Shown here: in pieces, positions 1 to 6,603 of the stretch
How the letters are laid out: every line of letters starts with the position of its first letter
Position numbering within the stretch: the first letter of the stretch is position 1
NCBI GenBank assembly: GCA_002336085.1
Contig: DDEH01000081.1
Coordinates: 1 to 9,778 of the forward strand
DNA: 9,778 nt
From: Flavobacteriales bacterium UBA1959
GTDB lineage: Bacteria; Bacteroidota; Bacteroidia; Flavobacteriales_D; Sanyastnellaceae
Direction of reading: 5' to 3'
The notes under the pieces: model-generated
The model's database searches: none
The model's input: the letters and a program-made list of their open reading frames with translations, nothing else
Told to the model about the DNA's origin: nothing
Program-made: the position numbers and the translations under genes

Positions 1-720
1 ACAAACGGCATCAATGTCGCCCACGAATTGGGCCATCGAAAAGCCTACATCAACCGATTCGTCAGCAAATGCCTATACATGCCTTGCTTGTATATGCACT
101 TCTATATCGAACATAATTTTGGCCACCACCTCAACGTGGCAACGCCTGAAGATGGTGCCACAGCGCGCTACAATCAAACCGTATACGCTTTTTGGTTCTC
201 ATCCGTTACCCGCCAGTACATCAGCGCTTGGAGGCTGCAACTTCACTTGCTCCAAAGACAGAACAAATCATTTGTCTCCATTAAAAATGATATGCTATGG
301 TATCACCTGATACAGCCCGCATACTTGGCGATGGTGTTCCTCTTATTTTCATGGGATGCGATGCTCTTCGCTGGGCTCGTTGGGGTAATCGCCTTTCTTT
401 TTTTAGAATGCATCAACTACATCGAGCACTACGGGCTGCAACGGTCAAAAACGGCCTCTGGGCGTTACGAACGCGTTCAACCTCATCATTCTTGGAATTC
501 CAATTTTCACATTGGAAGGATCACGTTGTATGAGCTGACTCGCCACAGCGATCACCATTTCAAATCGAACAAGAAATACCAGACGCTGGATAGCCACAAA
601 AAAAGCCCCAATCTTCCCAATGGATATCCCGCCTCGATTCTTTTGAGTTTCTTCCCACCGATTTGGTTCCGGATCATGAATCCGCTCGTGCCTGACGAAA
701 TGAAAAACACTCAGTCATGA
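1..720 (+). CDS. alkB: AlkB-type alkane 1-monooxygenase, 5' end cut by window
   Basis: Membrane-bound non-heme di-iron alkane hydroxylase, which oxidises terminal methyl groups of alkanes or similar chains using electrons from rubredoxin. The frame is open to base 1 and 239 residues are visible; AlkB proteins are usually about 350-400 residues, so the N-terminal membrane part is missing. All family histidine boxes are present in order: HELGH at visible residues 8-12, EHNFGHH at 37-43, the AlkB signature NYIEHYGLQR at 139-148, and RHSDHH at 181-186. After the last box come the typical KYQTL, LPNGYP and FPPIW segments, so the C-terminus is intact. A hydrophobic stretch lies at about 105-135. 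The stop overlaps the start of the TetR gene as ATGA, so the two are probably co-transcribed. No rubredoxin gene is visible. An AlkB homolog acting on fatty acids or other chains cannot be excluded. This is not the DNA-repair protein of the same name. Confidence 0.93.
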   Translation, partial: TNGINVAHELGHRKAYINRFVSKCLYMPCLYMHFYIEHNFGHHLNVATPEDGATARYNQTVYAFWFSSVTRQYISAWRLQLHLLQRQNKSFVSIKNDMLWYHLIQPAYLAMVFLLFSWDAMLFAGLVGVIAFLFLECINYIEHYGLQRSKTASGRYERVQPHHSWNSNFHIGRITLYELTRHSDHHFKSNKKYQTLDSHKKSPNLPNGYPASILLSFFPPIWFRIMNPLVPDEMKNTQS

Positions 721-1385
721 TTGAAGCAACCACACTTCCGCTGACCGAACGCACCGCCCGCTGCTTTGCAAACAAAACTCGGGACCGAATTTTAGAAGCC
801 AGCCTGGTCCTATTCAATGAACAAAGTTTTCAAACGGTAACAACCGCTGCGATTGCACAACAGGCAGGCGTTTTGGAAGGTACGTTATGGTATCATTTTC
901 CAACCAAAAAAGACATTCTCTCTTCCCACATAGGGCTCCTGAAAACCATCTTTCAAGATGACGCTCCGTCTATTGACGCGGATAACGCTGCAACGATTGT
1001 TCACGGCATCTTCCAGTCGTATGATGCTATTTGGGATTTCCGGTACATTCTGCGTGATGACTTCAGTGTCACGCTCAAAAATGAAACAACCACGTTCAAA
1101 TTGATCCAAAGCATAAATGAATACATTGATCGATGGGCCGAAACACAGGTTATCCACTCCAATGAGTGCGGGGTTCTTTCACTGCCTGCCGAAAGTGTTG
1201 AAAACACCTCTGAACTGATCTTACTTATCGGAAGGTATTGGTTAAACTTTTCGAGCAAAAAATACCCTGACGCAGGTCAAGCAGAATTGCGCAAAAAGGG
1301 GTTGACTCACATCTACAATGTTCTTGAACCTCACTTAAGTATGGAGGCTAAAATCATTGTCTCGAGGTTGCTCAGTCTTTCCTGA
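717..1385 (+). CDS. TetR/AcrR-family transcriptional regulator
   Basis: A 222-residue protein with the TetR layout: an N-terminal helix-turn-helix domain at about residues 18-68 (ILEASLVLFNE, then TAAIAQQAGVLEGTLWYHF, then KKDIL) and a helical ligand-binding domain from about 85 to the end. The C-terminal domain contains a WDFRYILRDD segment near 106-115, which resembles TetR regulators whose second half begins with a Y/F-R-x-x-x-R-D motif. The ATG at 717 overlaps the alkB stop by four bases (ATGA), which argues for translational coupling and for this start. TetR proteins commonly repress their own operon, so alkB is the obvious candidate target, with a hydrophobic substrate or product as inducer; that is inference. 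Its last 14 bases overlap the convergent hydroxylase gene. Confidence 0.92.
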   Translation: MIEATTLPLTERTARCFANKTRDRILEASLVLFNEQSFQTVTTAAIAQQAGVLEGTLWYHFPTKKDILSSHIGLLKTIFQDDAPSIDADNAATIVHGIFQSYDAIWDFRYILRDDFSVTLKNETTTFKLIQSINEYIDRWAETQVIHSNECGVLSLPAESVENTSELILLIGRYWLNFSSKKYPDAGQAELRKKGLTHIYNVLEPHLSMEAKIIVSRLLSLS

Positions 1386-2238
1386 GCACACTCAGGAGTG
1401 ATTCTGACTTGCCTCCCCGTTCTCGAAACCACATCCAATGCCGACGCCATAAGCGGAGGTAGCGATAAAATGGAACAGTAGGAAAAACATGATGAACAAG
1501 GTGATAATTCTGAGCCAAAAACAGCAATGACAGGCCGCGGCCCTCAATGTTGCGCGTAGCCTGAAATGGGTCGTCGCTCAGCCGCGTTTTGTGAGGTCGG
1601 TGTGGAAGGTAGTCAAAGAGAAATGCTAACAATCCACTCGCAAGGCGAGACGGGACAATCCACGCCCATAACACGGCATTAAAATATCCTGTACACGCCA
1701 CCCCAAGAGCAATTCCGTAGAACAATACGATGGTGAAAATTACTTCTTTTTCTTTTCTTTTCGAAGTTTCTCTAATCCGAGTAAACGAGATATACCAGTA
1801 GTATAATTCCTGTGTCAACCAACGGAAAGGCAGCACGTACCAAGGCCCTCTTCCACTCCAAAAGTCGGGGTCGTTTTTGGGGTCATTCGTGTGCTTATGG
1901 TGGGCCAAGTGAAGGCGCTGAAACGCATAAAAAGGAGAAAATAGAGGCAAACCCGCCATTCGCCCAATCCAATTGTTGAGCCTTGGATATTTCCGAGAAA
2001 TCGATCCGTGAACCGCATCGTGCTGCGGCGTAAAGGACACATACGCAAGCACGGTGTTTAAAAGGCAGGCAAGCCCCAATGAAAAGTCATTGAAAAAAGT
2101 GTTCCAGCTCACCCAGCTCCAGGACAAAATGACAGACACGGCAAGAACGATTGTAGGCCAGGCAAGGTTAGGTGCCTTGATTGCTTCTTTTGCCGGTGCC
2201 AAAATCCCAAGATTCGATTCCTTTTTCACCCGATCCAT
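1372..2238 (-). CDS. Membrane fatty acid desaturase/hydroxylase family protein, CrtR-like
   Basis: A 288-residue integral membrane protein of the FA_desaturase superfamily, which uses a histidine-bound di-iron centre to hydroxylate or desaturate hydrophobic substrates. Three boxes are clear: HDAVH at residues 73-77, HLAHH at 110-114 followed by KHTNDPKNDPDF, and NYHLVHH at 244-250 followed by VFPTVP. FDYLPHRPH at 208-216 and the spacing of these blocks match my recollection of CrtR-type beta-carotene 3-hydroxylases better than acyl-CoA desaturases. CrtW ketolases share the HDA-x-HGS and LPHRP features more loosely. Hydrophobic stretches lie at about 28-45, 53-70, 166-185 and 187-207. It is the last gene of a three-gene operon, 4 bases after the membrane paralog gene. 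The substrate (carotenoid, acyl lipid or other) cannot be fixed from sequence. Superfamily is certain; CrtR-like subgroup is moderately likely. Confidence 0.88.
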   Translation of the reverse strand: MDRVKKESNLGILAPAKEAIKAPNLAWPTIVLAVSVILSWSWVSWNTFFNDFSLGLACLLNTVLAYVSFTPQHDAVHGSISRKYPRLNNWIGRMAGLPLFSPFYAFQRLHLAHHKHTNDPKNDPDFWSGRGPWYVLPFRWLTQELYYWYISFTRIRETSKRKEKEVIFTIVLFYGIALGVACTGYFNAVLWAWIVPSRLASGLLAFLFDYLPHRPHKTRLSDDPFQATRNIEGRGLSLLFLAQNYHLVHHVFPTVPFYRYLRLWRRHWMWFRERGGKSESLLSVLRKD

Positions 2239-2242
2239 TTGC

Positions 2243-3022
2243 TCAGTCCATCGGTTCCGTGAAGACGTAAACCAACACGTGCGTTTTTTTCTTGGAGTTC
2301 AATTCAGACGGGCCGGTGTAGATGTAATTCACTTTCAATTCAGGATGACTGCCCTTGAAAGCATTGATTGTGTTCTCCCAAACAAGCTTATCGGCCAAAA
2401 AGGGAAAGTCAAATTTATAAACGCCATCCACCACCTCCTCGCCCTGAACGGGTTTTTCTGCATTAGCAAATGTTGCCTGTGAAAACTGTAAAATCGAAAT
2501 TGACGCTACCAAGGTCAGGGCTAAACCCAATGCCACAGCAAACTTTATGTCTCTAGAGAACTTCAGTTTCGCAACTTTTTCTCCTCCTGCATCAACGTGC
2601 TTAAACACCAGCCAAGACGCCACAAGCACTAGCCAAAACAAGCCGTGTTCCAGCAATTGAAAACGGTCACCGAACACCTGGTCTCCGATTGAAAAAAGTG
2701 CGAACAGAGTCGTGGAAGCCAGTACTGCCCGAAAAAACCACCTATCAGCCTTCAACGATTCCCCTCGCATGAAATTGAAAAAAGCAACCGTGTACAATAC
2801 AAAGTTGACCGCCTCCAAGGCCGAAACACCTGCAAGCGCCACCGTGGCCACAAGCGAATCCTTTAGGCCCAACGAACCAAAAAACTTAACAAATAGGGCA
2901 AAGAAATCCTTGCCTACCCACAAAAAATGTACATCTGGAATAATCTTATCCAATACACTAAGGCCCCAGAAAAAGGTCCAAAAAACCAAAATTGAAAACC
3001 GAATAATTGATTGCTCTTTCAT
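2243..3022 (-). CDS. Uncharacterised five-helix membrane protein, paralog A
   Basis: I do not recognise the family. The protein has 259 residues. Predicted membrane segments lie at about 9-25, 57-84, 97-113, 125-141 and 160-180, followed by a soluble C-terminal domain of about 75 residues. Basic residues in the loops at 85-96 and 141-160 put these in the cytoplasm, so the N-terminus is inside and the C-terminal domain is periplasmic. It is clearly homologous to the next gene upstream: shared blocks are DKII, HFLWVG (32-37), FFxSxGL, ALE, FGDRFxLLEHxLFW (117-130), ASW, VYKxxFPFL (201-209) and NxIYT (232-236). The start overlaps the stop of the upstream paralog as ATGA, indicating translational coupling and probably balanced synthesis. 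DoxX-like proteins are similarly small multi-helix membrane proteins, but I see no convincing DoxX motif. Confidence 0.88.
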   Translation of the reverse strand: MKEQSIIRFSILVFWTFFWGLSVLDKIIPDVHFLWVGKDFFALFVKFFGSLGLKDSLVATVALAGVSALEAVNFVLYTVAFFNFMRGESLKADRWFFRAVLASTTLFALFSIGDQVFGDRFQLLEHGLFWLVLVASWLVFKHVDAGGEKVAKLKFSRDIKFAVALGLALTLVASISILQFSQATFANAEKPVQGEEVVDGVYKFDFPFLADKLVWENTINAFKGSHPELKVNYIYTGPSELNSKKKTHVLVYVFTEPMD

Positions 3023-3825
3023 GACTTCTCCTCTGTGATGATGTAAAATATCAAGCCATCTGCCTTTTTCAATCGAAGTGGGTCGGGCACCGTATAGATG
3101 TGATTGATCCGCTTGTCAGGATGGTCGGTTTTGAAGTTTTCTATGGTCTTTTCAAAAACCGTGCTCCCTCCGAGAAATGGAAAGGAAACCTTGTACACGT
3201 CATCTCCCACATATTCCGCTGCAATGGCCGCTGTCCTTCTGTAGAAAAAGTGTTCGTTGTAATTGAAAATTGACACGGTCGTGGCCAAAATAAGGAGCGC
3301 CGAAATGGCCGAAGCCCCTATCAACTGACGGCGATCTTGAACCAATGCCTGATCTTCATTCGCGCGCTCAAGGTGAGTGAAAATCACCCATGAAGCCAAG
3401 GTCATGAACCAAAAGAGGGTGTGTTCGAGCAGCTCAAATCGATCGCCAAACAAATGATCTCCAAATGAAAAAATAGTGAACGTAATCAGTGTAAAACACG
3501 TGCCCAATAAAAACCAAGTACGCGCCTCCGATTGCTTTCGACGGAAAAAGTGAATCAGCGCTCCACTGAAAAACACAAAAGCGAAGACTTCCAACGCTGC
3601 GGCTATAATCAAGGCCACGTCAGCGACAATTGGCGCCTCCAGTCCAGCAGAAGCAAAGAACTTTTGAAACTGCGCAAATCGGTCACGGCCTACCCACAAA
3701 AAGTGACTGCCGCCAATAATTTTATCCGCAATGTTGAAGAGCCAAAAAATGGACCAGTAAATCAAAATGGACCCACGAATCCATTCGTTTTTTGATCGCT
3801 CGCTGTTTTGTACTGTGCTCGCCAT
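3019..3825 (-). CDS. Uncharacterised five-helix membrane protein, paralog B
   Basis: First gene of the three-gene minus-strand operon. The 268-residue protein is a tandem paralog of the following gene, with the same topology: segments at about 18-34, 66-94, 106-121, 134-150 and 170-187, then a periplasmic domain of about 80 residues. Shared conserved blocks are DKIIGGSHFLWVGRD (34-48), ALE, FGDHLFGDRFELLEH (121-135), ASW, VYKVSFPFL (210-218) and NHIYT (241-245). The cytoplasmic loop HFFRRKQSEAR near 92-102 is strongly basic, supporting the orientation. It differs from paralog A by a longer hydrophilic N-terminus of about ten residues and a less basic loop before the last helix. The 66-base gap to the divergent GH30 gene should hold its promoter. 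The function is unknown; co-location with a di-iron hydroxylase suggests a lipid, carotenoid or electron-transfer role, which is inference only. Confidence 0.88.
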   Translation of the reverse strand: MASTVQNSERSKNEWIRGSILIYWSIFWLFNIADKIIGGSHFLWVGRDRFAQFQKFFASAGLEAPIVADVALIIAAALEVFAFVFFSGALIHFFRRKQSEARTWFLLGTCFTLITFTIFSFGDHLFGDRFELLEHTLFWFMTLASWVIFTHLERANEDQALVQDRRQLIGASAISALLILATTVSIFNYNEHFFYRRTAAIAAEYVGDDVYKVSFPFLGGSTVFEKTIENFKTDHPDKRINHIYTVPDPLRLKKADGLIFYIITEEKS

Positions 3826-3860
3826 GCTGCATTTTTGTTTTGTTCTAACTAAGGTATTAC

Positions 3861-3868
3861 CAAACCTA
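3861..3868 (-). promoter_or_regulatory. Candidate Bacteroidota -7 element for the minus-strand membrane-protein operon
   Basis: On the minus strand these bases read TAGGTTTG, an exact match to the Bacteroidota -7 consensus TAnnTTTG. The ATG at 3825 would follow a leader of about 30 nt. No TTTG -33 element is seen at the usual spacing, so this is a half-match. I found no equivalent plus-strand match for the divergent GH30 gene. Confidence 0.3.
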
Positions 3869-3891
3869 AACCCTAGAACAAAAAATCACCC

Positions 3892-5364
3892 ATGAAGCGT
3901 TTGTTTATTTCCATACCCGCAGCCTTAATTTTACTCTTTTCTTGCAATGCAAATGGAGACAGCTCATTCCAGGCACCTGTGGATTCCACTACCAATAAAC
4001 TGGACCCAACCTCTGCAGAGGTGTATTCTACAGCTGAAAACACAGACCAACGACTAGCCCCAGGAGCACCGCTAATCTTCAAGCAAGCTTCGCAACCTCT
4101 CGAAACGGAAATCGCCGTTTTTGTCAATCCCGCAAAGGAATTTCAATCCTTTTTGGGGGTTGGTGGTGCAATAACAGACGCATCGGCAGAAGTATTCGCT
4201 TCATTAAGCAATGACAGGCAAGAAGAGTTGTTGCGTGCTTACTTCTCAGAGGACGGAATCAATTACAACATCATCCGAACCAGCATTCACAGTAGTGATT
4301 TTGGCCTTGGAAGCCACACATATATCGAAGAGGGCGACGAAACCCTGGAGACGTTTTCCATCGATATGGATAAGGAGAAGCGCATTCCAATGATTAAAAG
4401 GGCCGCTTCTATCATTGACAAGGACCTTGTGTTTTACGCAAGTCCATGGAGCCCCCCCGCGTTTATGAAAACCAACAATCACATGCTTCGAGGGGGGAAG
4501 CTATTGCCTCAATACTATCAAACCTGGGCGGATTACTTCGTTAAATTCATTCAAGCCTATGAAACAGAGGGGATACCTGTTTGGGGCGTGACCATTCAAA
4601 ACGAACCCATGGCGACGCAGCGATGGGAGTCGTGTATTTACTCTGCAGAAGAAGAGCGAGACTTTCTAAAAAACAACCTCGGCCCCGCATTTGATCGGGC
4701 TGGATTCCAAGACAAAAACATTGTAGTATGGGACCACAACCGCGATCTCATTTCACACCGAGCCAACACCATCTTTGAAGATCCCGAAGCAGCGAAATAC
4801 GCATGGGGGATTGGGTTTCATTGGTATGAAACGTGGACGGGTGGAGACGCGAAATATGACAATTTGAAAAACATCAATGCGTCTTTTCCCACCAAAAAGC
4901 TCTTGTTCACCGAGGGCTGCCAAGAAGGGTTTGATGCAAATCATTACGAACGGTGGTCCAATGCTGAGAGGTATGGAAGCTCCATGATCAATGACTTCAA
5001 CAGCGGCACTGTGGGGTGGACCGATTGGAACATCCTCCTCGATGAAAAAGGCGGGCCAAATCATGTGGAAAATTTCTGTTTCGCACCGATTCATGCCAAC
5101 ACGAAAACCAATGAGCTCATATATACGCCGACCTATTACTACATAGGTCATTTCTCGAAATTCATTCAGCCCCGCGCAAAACGCGTCAGCACAACGGTGA
5201 GTAGAAGTACGTTGGAGAGCACATCATTTCGAAATCCTGACGGCAGGATTATTACCATCGTAATGAACAAGACCGATGAGCCTATCGCTTACACCCTCAT
5301 TGTGGGTGAGGCGGAGACCCCCGTTACAATATTGCCCCATGCAATGCAAACGTTGGTGTATTGA
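3892..5364 (+). CDS. GH30-family beta-glycosidase, lipoprotein
   Basis: A 490-residue glycoside hydrolase of family 30, a retaining clan GH-A enzyme. Family members cleave beta-glucosylceramide, beta-1,6-glucan or related beta-linkages. A lipoprotein signal ends in LLFSC, with the lipidated cysteine at residue 18; a low-complexity linker follows to about 60. The catalytic barrel runs from about 75 to 425. Family blocks are FLGVGGAITDASAE (87-100), SPWSPPAFMKTN (184-195), IQNEP with acid/base Glu238, LLFTEGC with nucleophile Glu341, and GWTDWN with GGPNHV (375-392). The terminal beta-sandwich ends in ILPHAMQTLVY. Length and domains are complete. The SPWSPP and DWN-GGPN blocks suggest the glucosylceramidase/beta-1,6-glucanase-like subfamilies rather than xylanase ones. 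A marine bacterium could use it on laminarin side chains, but the substrate is inferred. It is transcribed alone and divergently from the membrane-protein operon. Lipidation places it in the outer membrane or periplasm. Confidence 0.95.
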   Translation: MKRLFISIPAALILLFSCNANGDSSFQAPVDSTTNKLDPTSAEVYSTAENTDQRLAPGAPLIFKQASQPLETEIAVFVNPAKEFQSFLGVGGAITDASAEVFASLSNDRQEELLRAYFSEDGINYNIIRTSIHSSDFGLGSHTYIEEGDETLETFSIDMDKEKRIPMIKRAASIIDKDLVFYASPWSPPAFMKTNNHMLRGGKLLPQYYQTWADYFVKFIQAYETEGIPVWGVTIQNEPMATQRWESCIYSAEEERDFLKNNLGPAFDRAGFQDKNIVVWDHNRDLISHRANTIFEDPEAAKYAWGIGFHWYETWTGGDAKYDNLKNINASFPTKKLLFTEGCQEGFDANHYERWSNAERYGSSMINDFNSGTVGWTDWNILLDEKGGPNHVENFCFAPIHANTKTNELIYTPTYYYIGHFSKFIQPRAKRVSTTVSRSTLESTSFRNPDGRIITIVMNKTDEPIAYTLIVGEAETPVTILPHAMQTLVY

Positions 5365-5450
5365 GTCTCGGTACGTTTCGTGTAGCACCTTGGTAAACCC
5401 AAAATTTCTAGATATTTCCAGTGCTTGATTGTGCGAAATGCAGCAGATCA

Positions 5451-5484
5451 AAAAATAAAACAGCCCGCCGCTGGTATTATTTTT
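5451..5484 (+). terminator. Possible first terminator after the GH30 gene
   Basis: AAAAATAA at 5451-5458 can pair with TTATTTTT at 5477-5484, and CAGC at 5461-5464 with GCTG at 5470-5473. The loop is CCGCC and there is a small internal bulge. T-rich sequence follows. It is weaker than the hairpin at 5505-5532 and may act in tandem with it. Confidence 0.35.
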
Positions 5485-5504
5485 GTTGTTTTTAATCCCA
5501 ATTG

Positions 5505-5532
5505 AAAAGGGCGCCACTCGGGCGCCCTTTTT
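5505..5532. terminator. Bidirectional intrinsic terminator between GH30 and the NTF2-like lipoprotein gene
   Basis: The 5' arm AAAAGGGCGCC (5505-5515) pairs perfectly with GGCGCCCTTTT (5521-5531) around the five-base loop ACTCG. A tracts and T tracts flank the GC core, so it can terminate the plus-strand GH30 transcript and the minus-strand transcript whose stop lies 29 bases away. Confidence 0.9.
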
Positions 5533-5560
5533 GCATTTCTCAATTTCTCGAAGGTACCGA

Positions 5561-6502
5561 TCAGTCGATCAAAAAACGTCCTGCAGACTCCATCACCAAC
5601 AAAGCGCCAGATTCTGAGGTTTCAAAGAGATTTCCCCACTGTCCAAAGGCGACAATCTCTCCTTCAGAACCCTCTGTGTTCCATTGCCCATGAGCCAATA
5701 CTAGATTATTCCCCAGGTCTTTAAAGCCTTTTAACTCTGCCGATAAAGCTCCTCCTTCTTCACCTTGAAGAGACTTCAAAACACCCGCTCGGTCCAATGC
5801 AATTTCAGGCAATGCGCTCACCGTACGAATCCCATCCGCACGAAACAACATGGAAATATTTTCCAGATTATTCGTGTTGAAGTTTGACACAAACGCCGCG
5901 ACATTCGCCTCAACTTGGGCGCAGGTCTCGGAATCACCGCAATCCCAATCTGCCTGCATCTCTTGAACGGCAGCAACATTGGCTTCTTCGTCAACATCGG
6001 TGGCTGACTGGTATGCCGATTCCATCAGCATGCGCAACTCACCGTTCGCGAGTCGGTACGTATTTCCCCATTTTCCATCCATCACTACCTCATCACTAGT
6101 GTTCATTATTCTCCATGTTCCACACCCAATGACCAAGTCCTCTGCCACAAACCGAGCGTCTGTAGTAGTAATATCTACGTGAGTCTGCTGTAGCGCTCCC
6201 CCCGTAGCTATCTCTGCAAATGACGCTGCTATTTCATCCTTGCCGTTGAATGACACTTGAGCATTTCCAACGATTCGTACTCCGTCATCAGTGAACATAT
6301 CGGCTACGCCCTCTGGGCTTCCATCAGACCATGCAGCGCTAAAAGAATTTGAAAAACCATCCATCAGTACACGGGCGCTTTCTGCGCTCAAATCAAGTGT
6401 TGCTGGAGCCGATGGTGAGCCGGGGGGATTAACGGAATCCGACCCACAACCCGAAAACGCCAATAAAGCCACAAGGCCAACACCCCAAAAGTAATTTTTC
6501 AT
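5561..6502 (-). CDS. Lipoprotein with two tandem NTF2-like (SnoaL/DUF4440-type) domains
   Basis: A 313-residue lipoprotein. The signal peptide ends in the lipobox AFSGC, with lipidated Cys19, followed by a Pro/Ser-rich linker to about 37. Two alpha/beta domains follow, at about 40-165 and 195-312, separated by an acidic linker containing Cys188 and Cys194. Both have the NTF2-like pattern: an initial helix, then a segment such as VADMFTDDGVRIV (66-78) or ISMLFRADGIRTV (216-228), then strands. Each closes with a matching block: GKWGNTYR-GELRMLMESA (143-163) and GQWGNLFE-GALLVMESA (287-307). This shows an internal duplication. NTF2-like folds often dimerise, so the two copies may form a dimer within one chain. 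The family includes enzymes and non-enzymatic binding proteins; I see no catalytic residues that settle the role. It is transcribed alone, from the candidate promoter at 6522-6555, and ends at the shared terminator. Confidence 0.88.
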   Translation of the reverse strand: MKNYFWGVGLVALLAFSGCGSDSVNPPGSPSAPATLDLSAESARVLMDGFSNSFSAAWSDGSPEGVADMFTDDGVRIVGNAQVSFNGKDEIAASFAEIATGGALQQTHVDITTTDARFVAEDLVIGCGTWRIMNTSDEVVMDGKWGNTYRLANGELRMLMESAYQSATDVDEEANVAAVQEMQADWDCGDSETCAQVEANVAAFVSNFNTNNLENISMLFRADGIRTVSALPEIALDRAGVLKSLQGEEGGALSAELKGFKDLGNNLVLAHGQWNTEGSEGEIVAFGQWGNLFETSESGALLVMESAGRFLID

Positions 6503-6521
6503 TCTAAATATTTAATTGTTC

Positions 6522-6555
6522 CAAATGTACACCAGCGGCCTCTCCGGTGAGGCAA
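6522..6555 (-). promoter_or_regulatory. Candidate Bacteroidota sigma promoter of the NTF2-like lipoprotein gene
   Basis: On the minus strand a TACATTTG at 6529-6522 matches the -7 consensus TAnnTTTG exactly. A TTG at 6555-6553 lies 23 bases upstream as a possible -33 element, at the long end of the accepted spacing. Transcription would begin near 6516, giving a leader of roughly 14 nt before the ATG at 6502. Confidence 0.45.
6538..6553. repeat. Imperfect palindrome inside the promoter spacer
   Basis: GCCTC-T-CCGG-T-GAGGC is a 16-base palindrome with one mismatched pair around a CCGG centre. It falls between the proposed -33 and -7 elements of the minus-strand promoter in the 101-base divergent gap, a position suited to an operator. 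It could equally be chance. Confidence 0.35.
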
Positions 6556-6593
6556 TCAATAGTATTTACCTGTTTTTCTTCATAGCTTTAACC

Positions 6594-6601
6594 TAGGTTC
6601 G
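6594..6601 (+). promoter_or_regulatory. Weak -7-like element for the T9SS protein gene
   Basis: TAGGTTCG differs from TAnnTTTG at one position. It lies directly before the ATG at 6604, which would make that start nearly leaderless or unusable; with the TTG start at 6637 it would give a leader of about 30 nt. No good -33 element was seen. Confidence 0.2.
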
Positions 6602-6603
6602 AA

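Noticed and set aside
28..720. alkB starting at TTG 28
   Set aside because: That codon is the Leu inside the first histidine box HELGH; the frame is open to base 1, so the true start is upstream of the window.
885..1258. Minus-strand open frames opposite tetR
   Set aside because: The plus-strand frame is a complete TetR protein; these antisense frames have no recognisable content.
2054..2482. 142-codon plus-strand open frame across the hydroxylase and paralog A genes
   Set aside because: It spans two well-supported minus-strand genes and shows no domain or signal; it is a shadow of their coding.
3826..3891. Plus-strand promoter for the GH30 gene
   Set aside because: TTTG occurs at 3834-3837 and 3839-3842, but no TAnnTTTG-like element follows at suitable spacing.
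4753..5151. 132-codon minus-strand open frame inside the GH30 gene
   Set aside because: It lies wholly opposite conserved catalytic-domain coding sequence and the translation has no family features.
5558..5570. GATC-AGTC-GATC pair near the NTF2-like gene stop
   Set aside because: Four-base arms of a self-complementary tetramer are too short, and they partly encode the C-terminus.
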